Shown here one piece after another: positions 37,861 to 46,432 of a stretch of DNA of 64,000 nucleotides. Position numbers and translations under genes: made by a program. The notes under the pieces were generated by a model. That model was not told the origin of the DNA, did not search any database, and worked only from the letters and a program-made list of their open reading frames with translations. Within the stretch, counting starts at the first letter, position 1. Every line of letters starts with the position of its first letter. Origin of the DNA: Euglena gracilis. Its lineage: Eukaryota > Euglenida > Euglenophyceae > Euglenales. The DNA lies in the NCBI GenBank assembly GCA_039621445.1, contig CP154954.1, positions 7,938,634 to 8,002,633 of the forward strand. The letters are read 5' to 3'.

Positions 37861-40240
37861 CACAAACGCACCCACCCACGCACCCACGCACGCACCCACC
37901 CACGCACCCACCCACGCACCCACCCACGCACCCACCCACGCACGCACCCACCCACGCACCCACCCACGCACCCACGCACGCACCCACGCACGCACGCACG
38001 CACCCGCGCACCTGCACACACGCACACACACACACACACACACCAACACGCCACCCACACCCAAACCTCTGCTTGATGATTTTTGCCTGATGCCTGATTT
38101 TGGGTGCCAGTGGGTGCAGTCTGGAAGCTGGTGGGACCCCCCACCCCCGGACCCCACCCCCCAAGGGATGGTGTCCAGCCAGCATCTTTCTTCCAGCTTC
38201 TTTTCCAGCCAGCTGGCCAGCTGGACCTCCCTCTCCCATCAAATCTTCACATTTCTTCTGTTTGAAGCGTGGCTGGACGGTAATGGATTTTCTGCTTTTG
38301 TGGTCAACTCTGGACAAGTGGTCAAAATGGGCCAGAATGGTTTTCCCGAAAGGTATGAGGAGAACCAAGTTTGTGGCAGCGAGGGGTTTGGCTTTCAGTT
38401 CTTTCCGAAAGAAGTGTCCATGCTGAAAATTCCCCAATTCCCTGTCTGGAGCAGATGATTCATCAATGGTGCCTTCAACATGGATTATGAGCAAAGAAAA
38501 CAGTTTGCATTTCATTTATTTGCCTTTGGGGAGGGTCATTTTTTCAATTGCAAATAAAAGTCAAACTCATTGAAGACACTCTGTCATTTCTGTCTTTTTT
38601 TGTGAAGTTTCTGGCGCCGTTGGTGGCAGAGAATTTCAAAAACTAGAGGTCCCCCCTGGAGAGGTCGCTTTTTAAAATTGGGGTCGGTTCGGCAAAGCTG
38701 GGCTGGAAATAATTTCTGTGTCTTGCATTATGCAACATTGGTGTGGAGCCTGTGCTTGTGCCTGTGCGCATTTTTTTTATAAAATAACGCCAGATATCTT
38801 ACTTTTCTGTAGTTTTGGGAATTCACCTGTCAGCCAAATTCAAAAATGACCAAAATTTGATGAAAAGTTTGGTGTCAGATGAATCTGGTCCTGAGCAGGG
38901 CAAGTTGATATCATTTGCCAGAAAAAATTCTGAACAAGGAACAAAAAGGCCAAAACTTACAAAGTTTTCTATAAGCCAAGTTATGCGATAAGTTGTGAGA
39001 AAAACGCTGGCTTTTCACCCCCATCAAGGAATGGCCAGAACTCATCCCATCATGAATTGCTTGGCTGTGGATCAACAGGTGAGAATGACGATTTGGAGTA
39101 TTATATATGTGAGGCAGGAGAGGCGCTGGGGGTGACCAAAAAGTTGAAGAAGGACCAGGCCGACAATGCGAAAGCCATTCTGGAGGTGTTGTCAGCTCAA
39201 ATGTTCTATTCCAAACAAATGATTTGGCGGCTGGTGATGAATTTTCACTCATCGCCCTCCAAGTCCTCCAAATAAGCTATTCATTATTTGAGAGATTTGA
39301 TGTTTTCGCTATTAATTCTGATTTTTTGCCGTCATTTTGATCGGACTCAGATGGTACCGCTTTTTACCTTTCTTCTCCTTGTTCTTCCACCTGTTTTTTC
39401 CTTCACCTCATTTCAGAAAGGAGGGGGATGTCATTCATCTTTTGTGGGTGATGTCAAAAAGAAAACCTTGGTGTGGACAAACAGCGGGAGACAAAGATTA
39501 CAGGGGAAAAAATATGGGGTTATTCAGAAGGGAAAAAAAGATGGGCAATTTCAACCATTTGAGAAAAAATGCTGGTAATTGATAATTTATTGATCGGTTT
39601 TTATTGTTTTTATTGTTTTTTTGCACATTATTTTGTTGTTGTTTTTTTCGGTTGTACCCCCCCCCCCGTTTTTGCCCACTGACCACCCATACCAAGCACT
39701 CCCCGGTTGGGGGTCAGGGGGGTCAGGGAACCTGGTCGTGCAACCAACTCCCTGGTCAGGGGTGCACCCCCCCCCCCCCATGGTCAGGGGTTGTTGGGCA
39801 CCTGGTCGGTGGGCAAGGGGGTGCGGGTTTAAGGGGGGGAATTAAGTCATTTGTAAATTGTCTTTACAAATGACAAACTATTTGCAATTTCATGAGTCAC
39901 AAAAGCCTGTTGTGATTCTACGCTACAAAACATCCACCTGCAAATGAAATGCCTTGCTGACATTCAGCAAAAGTCCAAAAAAAACTGGCCAAAAAAAACA
40001 GCTGGTGGTGGGAAACACAATTTGATGAACTGATTCATTTGACTCAGGGAATGATCCCTGTCTCCCGAAATTCTAGAAGGGCACATCCTGCACCACCACC
40101 GCACTCGTCTTTTGCAGTACATTTTCAAGCAGATTGTGCAATTCAAGAAACTCAACCACGAGTTCACCCAGAAGGCACCCAAGTCCAAGCCCAACAGCCC
40201 TGTGGATGGAATGTTCTCGGCAATGGGAGAACATCTGTAA
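24815..40240 (+). CDS. IFT52: Intraflagellar transport protein 52, C-terminal half (seven exons, 5' partial)
   Basis: IFT52 is a core subunit of the IFT-B complex that carries cargo along cilia. In known family members the region after the N-terminal GIFT domain contacts IFT88 and IFT70, and the C-terminus binds IFT46. Exons are 24815-24937, 27429-27629, 32466-32510, 34137-34190, about 35023-35107, 39079-39185 and 40118-40240. They join in frame into about 245 residues with family landmarks in order: GSCHMFEDAWLDKEEN, LNQIDAEDPEINDY, PRDFTAMFD, FDTNLIPEAVELY, QFETPLPPL, LDLFDLDEHF, EKARLAYLTNKC, DDLEYYI, and FKQIVQFKKLNHEFTQ before the stop. The family is about 430-455 residues, so roughly 200 N-terminal residues must lie upstream of the window. 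Visible introns run from 832 to 4836 bp. The exons are more GC-rich than the introns. The one uncertain join is the 34190/35023 intron. Confidence 0.93.
25430..25495 (+). repeat. Hairpin plus GGTCACC repeat module, copy 1
   Basis: A weak G/C hairpin (GCGCGGTGTTTGCCCTGGGCC) is followed by GAAATCGGTCACCCGCACTG and a CCATTGTTC..GG block. This matches the module seen more clearly at 26393, 26690 and 32968, all in IFT52 introns. Confidence 0.5.
26393..26450 (+). repeat. Hairpin plus GGTCACC repeat module, copy 2
   Basis: Hairpin GCCCGGCGCTTTGTGCCGGGC, then CCAAAATCGTTCACCCGGAC and CGCGCCACTGTTTAGGTGG, then a long G run. The stem is longer than in other copies and fully paired apart from one G-T. 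Confidence 0.65.
26690..26757 (+). repeat. Hairpin plus GGTCACC repeat module, copy 3
   Basis: TTGCGCTTTGCGCTGTG, then ACGAAAATTGGTCACCTGGA, then CCGGGCTCCTGTTTAGAG. Same order of parts as the copies at 26393 and 32968, with different stem bases. Confidence 0.6.
27429..27629 (+). CDS. IFT52: IFT52 exon b
   Basis: The acceptor is CTCTCGCAG and the donor GTGTGG. It encodes 67 residues from VKLNQIDAEDPE to EAVELYK, the most conserved middle part of IFT52. Codon third positions are strongly G/C. Confidence 0.94.
28079..28770. repeat. 217-bp tandem repeat with terminal inverted copy
   Basis: CGATCCTTTCCCT begins units at 28081, 28297 and 28514, a period of 216-217 bp. The third unit is cut after GCACGTAAT (about 28629). 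From about 28635 to 28770 the same unit runs in reverse (CGCCCTTCGCAACAGTTAGG, then AGGATCGCC). The block can therefore fold into a large hairpin, with AATATATTGC at its turn. Confidence 0.85.
30091..30226. repeat. GCGCGCAAATGCGCGC palindrome cluster
   Basis: Three related near-palindromes occur in 136 bp: GCGCGCATTTGCGCG, GGGCGCATTTGCGCGC and GTGCGCGCAAATGCGCGCAC. Each is followed or preceded by ACAAACAA. The spacing looks like a diverged local repeat. Confidence 0.6.
30745..31870. repeat. Dispersed TGCGCAAAGGAAC motif cluster
   Basis: The core TTGCGCAAAGGAAC or close variants occur at about 30757, 31410, 31443, 31496, 31567 and 31843, with a reverse-oriented form at about 28833. Related palindromes are at 24155-24312. 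The motifs sit in intron sequence between IFT52 exons b and c. Confidence 0.6.
32466..32510 (+). CDS. IFT52: IFT52 exon c (45 bp)
   Basis: A 15-codon exon, KLGVKHEALSLIHPQ, lies between acceptor CTCTACAG and donor GTGTGA. It fits the conserved KHE..LI.PQ segment that follows EAVELY in the family. Confidence 0.9.
32511..34136 (+). other. IFT52 intron after exon c
   Basis: A 1626-bp intron with donor GTGTGA and acceptor CCGTCAG. It is G- and C-run rich, contains hairpin module 4, and has CCAGCCAGCA-type segments at about 33518-33545 and 33735-33925. The latter ends in AAGAAAACCCCTG, like the right end of the TIR family. No other gene is visible. Confidence 0.6.
32968..33034 (+). repeat. Hairpin plus GGTCACC repeat module, copy 4
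   Basis: GGTCCAGCGCTTCGTGCGGACC, split as stem-loop-stem, then AAAAATCGGTCACCTAGACC, then GTGCCACTGTTCAGGTGG and a C run. It lies between IFT52 exons c and d. Confidence 0.65.
34137..34190 (+). CDS. IFT52: IFT52 exon d
   Basis: The acceptor is CTCCGTCAG. It encodes FETPLPPLYPSVFLPTHR. No GT donor fits; the best 5' splice site is GCAAGG at 34191, a GC-AG intron. The 3' edge is therefore less certain than the 5' edge. Confidence 0.8.
34191..35022 (+). other. IFT52 intron after exon d (putative GC-AG)
   Basis: An 832-bp intron whose best donor is GCAAGG. It contains GTGTGCCTGC..GGGCAGGCAC inverted segments at about 34639-34672 and C/G tracts. I see no coding sequence. Confidence 0.55.
35023..35107 (+). 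CDS. IFT52: IFT52 exon e
   Basis: It encodes PPPPALDLFDLDEHFATEK through LTNK plus the first base of a Cys codon; the donor is GTGTGT. The acceptor is taken as TTGTGAG (AG at 35021-35022). An acceptor at 35004-35007 would add a few residues and restore the conserved Glu before the prolines. Confidence 0.8.
35787..35856. repeat. Perfect 19-bp inverted repeat
   Basis: CCCCAAGCCCAATGAACAC (35787-35805) is exactly complementary to GTGTTCATTGGGCTTGGGG (35838-35856). The 32-bp loop contains GTTCGGACCGTCTAGATCGT. A related segment, GTTCGGACCGTCTACATTGT, occurs at 35738. Confidence 0.9.
35931..36163. repeat. CA/CCCA/CAACA microsatellite
   Basis: A mix of CCCA, ACACATCC and ACACA units, with an ACACA run at about 36108-36146 followed by (AC)n. 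Confidence 0.9.
36539..36600. repeat. (CA)n with central CGCGCG
   Basis: Alternating purine-pyrimidine tract: (AC)n, CGCGCGCG, (CA)n. Confidence 0.9.
37147..37200. repeat. (TG)n microsatellite
   Basis: An almost uninterrupted TG dinucleotide run. Confidence 0.9.
37793..38042. repeat. CACG/CACC tetranucleotide array
   Basis: About 250 bp of mixed CACG and CACC units passing into (AC)n. All apparent ORFs here (Arg-Thr-His repeats on +, Cys-Val repeats on -) are products of the repeat. Confidence 0.92.
39079..39185 (+). CDS. IFT52: IFT52 exon f
   Basis: The acceptor is ATCAACAG and the donor GTGTTG. GT completes the split Cys codon, then ENDDLEYYICEAGEALGVT through NAKAILE. Reading past the donor gives 29 extra, non-homologous residues, so splicing to 40118 is preferred. 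Confidence 0.88.
40118..40240 (+). CDS. IFT52: IFT52 terminal exon
   Basis: The acceptor is TCTTTTGCAG. It encodes 40 residues starting YIFKQIVQFKKLNHEFTQ and ending MFSAMGEHL, followed by TAA and TAG. The QIVQFKKLN segment matches the C-terminal helix of the family that lies in the IFT46-binding region. Confidence 0.9.
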   Translation, partial: YIFKQIVQFKKLNHEFTQKAPKSKPNSPVDGMFSAMGEHL

Positions 40241-40415
40241 TAGTCCGCCACCTGTATCCAAAAAGAATTGTGTGCATTGTTCACTGACCCTGTGCATTTT
40301 TCGTCTCCCTCTTTTGACTTTGACCGACCTGACCTGTGTGTTTATCTTGTTTTGCACTATTTCACCTCCACACCGACGTGATGTTGTTTTGACCTTTGAG
40401 ATTGGTTGTTTTTTG

Positions 40416-40470
<55 letters not shown>

Positions 40471-41393
40471 GTCACTCATTCACTCATTCACACACCCACC
40501 CATCTTCCCCCTGCTCCCCAGGTCCACAGGAATATGGGGTCCACAGGAAACCCCATTTTGGCCAAATAGCAAATTTGGGGAGAGGTGAAATTCTACAGGC
40601 TGACGGACTAATCTAGGCGGGGGGGGGGATGCAAACCCAGTTTGTGTGTGTGTGTGTGTTATGTATTTGCATTTTTTGGATAAATTTGCATTTTGGGTTT
40701 TTTTTGTTTTTTTGTGTGTTTTTTGTGTGCCCTCCGTGTGATTTTTTTTCCAGCAATTTTTGGGATTTTTGCTGACACCTAAAATTTTCTCAAATTTTTG
40801 GCATTTTTGCATTCTTTCAAGTTCTCTCCAGTGAAAAGTGTGCCTCCCGGAGGAGCTCCTGAAGGATTTTTCATGAAATTTGAGTTTGTTTTTATTTTTT
40901 TTGCATTTTTTTTGCGAGGGTCCATGTTGCATTTCCTCTGCATGTCTGGGTGGGGAATCTGGGGTGAGAGAGGGTCCCACCCACACCCACCCACACGAAC
41001 ACAGCCACACCACCACACATACCTCACACAAACATGCACGTGCACACGCACGCGCGCGCGCGCGCGCGCACACACACACACACACCCACGCACGCAAGCA
41101 CTGCTGGACTGCAAGAACTAGAAGCACGCAAGAACTGGACGCCCCCACCCCCCAAACGCACAAACACCCACACCCACCACCCCATCCACCTCAAAACATC
41201 CACACCCACAAAACCATCACCCCCCCACCCCCCCACACACATTAATTAGGACGAATTTTTCAGGGTGAAGGGGCGGGTGTTCAGGAGAGCTGCAGGGCAG
41301 CGGGGGTGTCCCCAAGGTGTGCTCGACCCATCCCGGCACACCTGAACGTGGCGTCGCGCTGCCATTTTCAACGGGGCCTAAAATAAGACTCTT
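40241..41393. other. IFT52 3' flank with CA and CGCG microsatellites
   Basis: After the IFT52 stop there is no gene. There is an (AC)n run at 40418-40467, a (TG)n run at about 40641-40660, and at 40981-41092 a CA/CG tract with a pure CG run at about 41049-41070, a possible Z-DNA former. More CCACA repeats follow to 41240. Confidence 0.75.
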
Positions 41394-41708
41394 TCACCTC
41401 CTTGAAGCCTGTCTTTCCTCAGCGGCCATCCTCCGGCTTGGGCTCTCGCCAAGCCTGGGGTTGGCCTCGAGGAGGGCTTTTATGTCTATGAGGTGGGTGC
41501 CGCCCGCCGCTCTGCTCCACAGCTCCAGAAGTTCTCGAGGCGCTTGGACCTTCACCTCGTCCCAAGTGAACTTGGTTTCCTCTGGCTCTTCGTCCTTCGC
41601 CTGGGTCTTCTCCTCAGGTGACTCCTCCCAGTCGGCAGCTTCCACGGCCGTCGCAATGGCGAAGGCGGCCTCCGCCACCTCCGGTGCCGCTTCCAACGTC
41701 GGCAGCAC
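41394..41708 (-). CDS. Unrecognised acidic 104-residue open frame beside the DIRS element
   Basis: The frame is rich in Ala and Glu, with EVAEAAFAIATAVEAADWEE and a helical LLELWSRAAGGTHLIDIKAL stretch. It begins just outside the right end of the DIRS element (about 41821). The same frame continues upstream past one TAG (41709-41711) into element sequence. It could be an exon of a host gene the element inserted beside, part of an older element, or chance in GC-rich DNA. I recognise no family. Confidence 0.25.
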   Translation of the reverse strand: MLPTLEAAPEVAEAAFAIATAVEAADWEESPEEKTQAKDEEPEETKFTWDEVKVQAPRELLELWSRAAGGTHLIDIKALLEANPRLGESPSRRMAAEERQASRR

Positions 41709-41823
41709 GATCTAATGCAGGAGTGCGATGGCCAGGAGCAAAGAGGCTCTGTAGGGGGCAAATTCGGCCTGCAGTAAGGCCACTCCGCTGATCTGGAAAA
41801 GCCGCTTTGATGCTTTTCCTGTC

Positions 41824-41978
41824 GGACTCCCACGACACAGGAAGGGGGAGGAAGGGACCAAGAGGGCGAAGCACAAGAAGATGGTGAGGTCCTGCTTTCC
41901 TTGCCGGCTGTTCTGTTCTGGTGTGTTTGTGCGTGCGCGGGGGGTGCTTCTTACTGCGCCTTTGTTGCCGGAGTTGGC
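41824..41978 (-). repeat. DIRS right inverted terminal repeat
   Basis: 41884-41978 is the reverse complement of 46309-46406, about 95 bp with a few differences. The outer extension 41824-41888 is unique to this end and is exactly complementary to the ICR half 42191-42255. Confidence 0.93.
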
Positions 41979-43287
41979 GATGATGAGGCCTCCTCCGACA
42001 TCTTGGCGAAGCTGAAACGCCGTGGCCCCGCCCCCCCCCTCTCCCATGGTCGCTTGGTGGGGGCCCCCCCCCCTGATGGGGATGGTGGTCTCTTTCTGTG
42101 TTTCTGGGTGGGTGGTTGGGGCTGCTTGGTTGGGGGTCCCTTTTCTGGTTGGGATGTTTTTCTGCTGATTTTTTGGGTGGGAGGGTTGGGCTCACCATCT
42201 TCTTGTGCTTCGCCCTCTTGGTCCCTTCCTCCCCCTTCCTGTGTCGTGGGAGTCCGAGACCATTCGGGCTCCGCACTGCGAGATGGTGAGGTACTGTGCA
42301 CCCCCCTTTGGGCCATAATATTTTGAATTTTTGACACGACTCCCAGCCTCAAATAATGGGCTTGGAAGGCACCAAAATTTTTCCACTGACCCAGCTGCTG
42401 GACTTCTTCCACTTGCAAACCAGCATTTTTCCACCATAAGACCCCAGCCCCTCTGGTGCTGTGGGGTTTCCAGTGGGTGGTGTCCACCCCCCCCCCTCCT
42501 GCAGAATTTCTTTGGTTAGGGAGTTCACCCTTTCTGATGTCAAAGGTCTTTTACCATCCAAAGACCACAACAAATTATTTTTGTGCCCAACCATGTGGGC
42601 TGTCCTTTCCACATACTCTTTCAATAAATGCCATGGGCTTATGAGGGGGGTGTGTGGCAAATTCAAAATCTCTTCCCATTTTGGGAATTGCCACCCTTTC
42701 CTTTGCAATAAAATGAAAATTTTTTCTCCCACGAAACTGATTTTTCGCTGTGTCCTGGCTAAATCAACCCCCCTGTGGAGGGCCAAAAGCCTCCAACAGA
42801 TGATGAGTCTGTTTCTGAGCTCTTTCACAGATAGGTCTGAGAGGGGTGTGGAATTCCTCATGATGTTTTCTAGGAAATCAGTGGGGTCCCAAAAGTGGGC
42901 ATACTTGCAGACATTGGCATTCCACTTCCTTTTCAATGGAGCCAGAAGGGGTGAAAATCTCAAAGACCCAAACCCTGGGAGTAGTAAGGCTGCTGCATAT
43001 GCATTTCGTGCAGTATTGATGCTATGAACAGCAAGATCAAGGATGGCTTCAGCCATCTTGGGGACTGTGCACTGCTGCAGAGGCACCCCTTTGTGCAATA
43101 ATTGACCCACCAATGCCCTGAAGGCTGAGTCATATCTTTTGACATTTCCCAGATTTTTTATGTAAGTGTCGATACTGGACATCGAAACTTCCTGGGATTG
43201 TAATATTTGCCTGACACAATCAAGCAGGCCAAATTCCACCTTGGGGGGGGCATCTCCTCCCCCCAGCAGTTGGTGAACAGACCCCAC
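41951..43287 (-). pseudogene. DIRS tyrosine recombinase, one frame break
   Basis: In DIRS elements the recombinase integrates the circular DNA by a strand-exchange reaction with a nucleophilic Tyr. Residues 1-267 (43287 to about 42487) include the box I Arg in LHRGVDLA (R172). The frame then breaks at a run of ten C on + (42487-42496). In the next frame (from 42487) follow WKPHSTRG (HxxR), LQQLGQW-type VEEVQQLGQW, and FQAHYLR with the likely nucleophile Tyr. All catalytic boxes are thus present but split over two frames. A one-base slip in the G run, or a sequencing error there, would explain it. The start overlaps the RT ORF by 68 bp in a different frame. Confidence 0.85.
42191..42290 (-). 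repeat. DIRS internal complementary region (ICR)
   Basis: The 65 bases 42191-42255 are the reverse complement of the right outer end (41824-41888). The next 35 bases, 42256-42290, are the reverse complement of the left outer end (46398-46432). The ICR is thus the joined ends of the element in opposite orientation, as required by the DIRS circle-template model. The join reads GGAGTCC|GAGACC. Confidence 0.93.
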
Positions 43288-46066
43288 TGGGGGGTACTAG
43301 CAAAACCTTGCTGCCTGGCTGCCTGATTGACATTAATTGGCGCCACCATGATGTCGAAGCCCAGTGGGGTACAATCAACAGACAAATTAGGTCTGGGTTT
43401 AACATTAATCTCTGAATCCATTGGGGAATGATGCTCCAGGGAGGGTTGGCATAAACTGGGGGGAGACCCCTTAAATCTGCCTTCAGAGCATCCACCAACA
43501 AAGCCCCTTGGTGGGGGTATCGACAAATGAACTTGGGGAATTTTTTGTTGCTGGGTGTGCAAAACATGTCCACCTCTGGGGTGATGTGGTTTTTGAAAAA
43601 CTTCAGAATCTGGTGAAAAATGGTCAGATTCAGGGTATAATCCCCTGGATCTTTTTGCTCCCTGGTCAGGGAGTCTGCCAATTGTTCTTTTGTGGGAACC
43701 CAAACCACCTGCAAGTTGATTTGCCTTTCTTGGCAATGGTACAGAAGGGGTTTTAGGATGGAATTTAAATATGGCTTTTTGCCTCCCCATTTTGTCAAAT
43801 AACTGACTGCCACCTGGCTGTCCACATGAAGAACAATGGTTTGTTTTGGTTTTGCCAAAGCCTTTACAGTTTCCACCGCAGACATCAATTCTTTTTGATT
43901 GATGTGAAGGACATGCAGGTCCCTCCAGAAATCCTGGACCTTTTGACCAGACTTTTTGTCCAGCCCCCCCCATTGCCAGGTGCTGCTGTCTGAGAACAGT
44001 TCCTGAGAGGCCTGGGATTGAAAGGCTCTGCCCACACCTGGCTGCAAAAACGTTTTTAACTCCACAATTTGATCTTTGACCCCCTGGGGAATGGTCAGGG
44101 TGTGGTCCCAACCCCACTTTGTGTGCAAATCCACCATTTTGCAAAGTTGATCTGTCAGAATTCTGAGAAAAGGCATTGAAACTAAATAGCTTCTGACTTG
44201 CCCTACAATAGAGCTGAGTTTTCTGCAGCTCATCTTTTGTGCTGTCAGCACCTTTCCTAATTCCTTTCTTAGGGATTTTAATTTTTCCTGTGGAATTTCC
44301 AGCTGGCCTTTTTTCAAATTGATCCACTGGCCCAAATGCTTTATTTCTTGTGTTGGTTCCAGACATGATTTGGGGAGGTTTATTCTGAAACCTGCCAGTA
44401 AAAGATCTTTTTTCATTTCTGCCAAATGCTGGGCTGCTGTCTTTTTGCTGGGGGCTAACAGCAAAATGCCGTCTAGGTAGATGAAAACTACCTTTCCTTC
44501 CTTCCTCCATTTCCTTTCCCAGACTCTCATGAGAGTCATAAACTTTTGTGGCAGGCTGCTTAACCCAAAGCATGCAGCTTGAAATTGCCACGTTTCCCCC
44601 CCCACTTGCATGCAGACATGCTTTTCCAGGCTGCTGTGCAGCTTTAAATGGAAATAAGCATCTTTCAGATCTATTTTTCCACAGAACCAACCCTTTCTGA
44701 GATATGGGAAAATGTTTCCCATGTGTTCCAGTCTGAACTTCTGGGGGGTGAAATAGTGATTTAACTGTCGACAATCTGAAATTAGTCTTTCCTTGGTCTT
44801 TTCCCCTTCTTTTTTGGAAATTATGAAGTAAGGGACAAAATGTTTTGCCTCCTCTGGGGGGATTTGCCTGGTTGCCCCTGCACATTCGTATTCTCTCAGA
44901 ATTTTTTGGGCAGTCATTACTTCCTTGGGGGCTTTGAAGGGAACTTTTAAGGACATTAGAGGGGGGAGGGGAAGATCTGCCATGACCCCTTCCCTTATCA
45001 GGTTTAATACCTCTCTGCTGGCACCTGCCTTTTCCCAATGGGGGATACTGGCCTGCAGGGCTTTGTAAGGGGGCACCCCTGGATGTAATGTGTCTGGGGA
45101 TTCCACAGGCCCCATCACTGGGGTCCTTCCCCCTGGCTGCCCCATCACTGGGGTCCTCTCTGGCTGCCCCATCACTGGGGTCACCTCTGGCCCTGCCATA
45201 GGGCTGCTCAAAGACAGGCTTTCCCCCTGTTTTTGAAAGATGGGGGAAGGTCTGTTTCTGCAGTGGGGAGGTACATATACAGCTGGGGGGTGTGGGCTGA
45301 TTATCTTCTGGGGGGGCCCTGGTGTAGCCAATCTTGGGCCTCCCCCCCAAGGGCTGTGGTCTTGAATGCATTGGCCTCCCATGGCCACCTGATTTTGATT
45401 GAAATGGCCTCCATTGGCCTTGATATTTTTCCTCTGGCCTCCATTGGCCTCTTGGATATAATGGCCTCCATTGGCCTGCCCCTGAAGGGGGGGCTGCTTG
45501 CTTGGATGGGCAGCTCCTGAGGGGTTTTTGATTGAGGGAGCTGTGGGGTAAGTTGGACATACCTTCCCCCAGTGGGATCTTCCCAGGTTGGGATACAGGC
45601 TGCCATAGCCTTGCAACTGGGCCCACTGCCCTCTTGAATGCTGGCTGCCATAGCCTTGATTCTGGGCCCCAGGCCCTGTTAAATGATGGCTGCCATAGCC
45701 TTGAGTTTGATTTGAATCCTTTCGATTTCTGATATCTCCAGAGAGGCTGCCATAGCCTTTGCTTTTTCCCCTGGAAGGGGAGGAATTGGGAAAAAGGGGT
45801 GGAGTCTGTTGGACCTGTGATGGTAGTCCCCCTCTGTCTTCTCTTCCTGACCACTGCTGTCCATGGTCCATGGCCATCATTTTGAGTGGGGGATCCTGAA
45901 AACTTTGAATTGCTGGGGGGTGGGGGGGTTGCGATGGCCACGGACTGACGTGCTGCTGCCGCCTCATCACCTTCTGCAGCTGCTGCTGTGTGTCCACCTT
46001 CCCCAGCTGTTTTCTTGGAAGTTCGTTGGAGTTCTTCTTGGCAGTTTGAATTTCTTTGCAGATCAT
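43220..46066 (-). CDS. DIRS Gag-like/reverse transcriptase/RNase H/DAM-like methyltransferase polyprotein
   Basis: 948 residues. Residues 1-350 are a low-complexity Gag-like region with GYGS, ANGGH and TPVMGQP repeats. The RT follows: DCRQLNHYF, motif A with D466 in KIDLKDAYF, FGLSSLPQKF, and motif C reading YLDG (530-533). The usual YLDD has its second Asp replaced by Gly (codon GGC at 44468-44470), which should abolish or greatly reduce polymerase activity. RNase H keeps D693, E726, D749 and D798 (SDSS, KEL, VDSQ, LADS). The C-terminus has the PEVDMFCTPSNKKFP and NPPW (874-877) signatures of the DIRS methyltransferase-like domain. The first Met is used as start. The overlapping 971-residue frame at 43158-46073 lacks all motifs. 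Confidence 0.9.
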   Translation of the reverse strand: MICKEIQTAKKNSNELPRKQLGKVDTQQQLQKVMRRQQHVSPWPSQPPHPPAIQSFQDPPLKMMAMDHGQQWSGREDRGGLPSQVQQTPPLFPNSSPSRGKSKGYGSLSGDIRNRKDSNQTQGYGSHHLTGPGAQNQGYGSQHSRGQWAQLQGYGSLYPNLGRSHWGKVCPTYPTAPSIKNPSGAAHPSKQPPLQGQANGGHYIQEANGGQRKNIKANGGHFNQNQVAMGGQCIQDHSPWGGGPRLATPGPPQKIISPHPPAVYVPPHCRNRPSPIFQKQGESLSLSSPMAGPEVTPVMGQPERTPVMGQPGGRTPVMGPVESPDTLHPGVPPYKALQASIPHWEKAGASREVLNLIREGVMADLPLPPLMSLKVPFKAPKEVMTAQKILREYECAGATRQIPPEEAKHFVPYFIISKKEGEKTKERLISDCRQLNHYFTPQKFRLEHMGNIFPYLRKGWFCGKIDLKDAYFHLKLHSSLEKHVCMQVGGETWQFQAACFGLSSLPQKFMTLMRVWERKWRKEGKVVFIYLDGILLLAPSKKTAAQHLAEMKKDLLLAGFRINLPKSCLEPTQEIKHLGQWINLKKGQLEIPQEKLKSLRKELGKVLTAQKMSCRKLSSIVGQVRSYLVSMPFLRILTDQLCKMVDLHTKWGWDHTLTIPQGVKDQIVELKTFLQPGVGRAFQSQASQELFSDSSTWQWGGLDKKSGQKVQDFWRDLHVLHINQKELMSAVETVKALAKPKQTIVLHVDSQVAVSYLTKWGGKKPYLNSILKPLLYHCQERQINLQVVWVPTKEQLADSLTREQKDPGDYTLNLTIFHQILKFFKNHITPEVDMFCTPSNKKFPKFICRYPHQGALLVDALKADLRGLPPVYANPPWSIIPQWIQRLMLNPDLICLLIVPHWASTSWWRQLMSIRQPGSKVLLVPPSGVCSPTAGGRRCPPQGGIWPA

Positions 46067-46308
46067 TCTTCATGGAAGTCCAGTGTGATGCTGTCTTCTT
46101 AATTGAAATATTTCTGGGATAATTCCAGTTGAACTCGAAGAGTTGAATTCTTCCTCCTGGAAGTCGAAGGTCAGCAAAAACTTTTGATCCACCAGTTGAT
46201 AATTCGCCGTTCTTCGGTGAATGTAATGCTCCTTGTAAATATTTTCCAAGTGAACTCGTAGCAGTAAAATTCTTTCTCCTTGAGGTCGAAGGGCAGAATT
46301 AGGAATCA

Positions 46309-46432
46309 GCCAACTCCGGCAACAAAAAGCAGTAAGAAGCACCCCCCGCGCACGCACAAACACACCAGAACAGAACAGCCGGCAAGGAAAGCAGGACCTC
46401 ACCATCTCGCAGTGCGGAGCCCGAATGGTCTC
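46309..46432 (-). repeat. DIRS left inverted terminal repeat
   Basis: Partner of 41884-41978. The extension 46398-46432 (CTCACCATCTCGCAGTGCGG onward) is exactly complementary to 42256-42290 in the ICR. Flanking DNA begins CGACCAACC. Confidence 0.93.

Larger units (their letters stand above)
35108..39078 (+). other. IFT52 intron after exon e
   Basis: A 3971-bp intron packed with CA, TG and CACGCACC microsatellites, CCAGCCAGCA segments (35155, 35485, 36218, 36500, 38172) and a perfect 19-bp inverted repeat at 35787-35856. No independent gene is supported. Confidence 0.65.

Noticed and set aside
37624-38515. Thr-His-Ala and Cys-Val-rich ORFs in the CA/CACG tracts
   Set aside because: Direct translation of tetranucleotide microsatellites on both strands.
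39186-39275. C-terminal extension of IFT52 exon f to the TAA at 39273
   Set aside because: The 29 residues after AILE do not resemble IFT52, while splicing GTGTTG to the 40118 exon restores the conserved FKQIVQFKKLN C-terminus.
42192-42290. ICR interpreted as a chance palindrome or small hairpin
   Set aside because: Its two halves match the two distant outer ends of the element exactly over 65 and 35 bases, which a chance hairpin would not do.
43158-46073. 971-residue frame overlapping the DIRS polyprotein
   Set aside because: It overlaps the 948-residue frame that contains all RT, RNase H and NPPW motifs. This frame has none of them and reads as a shifted shadow.
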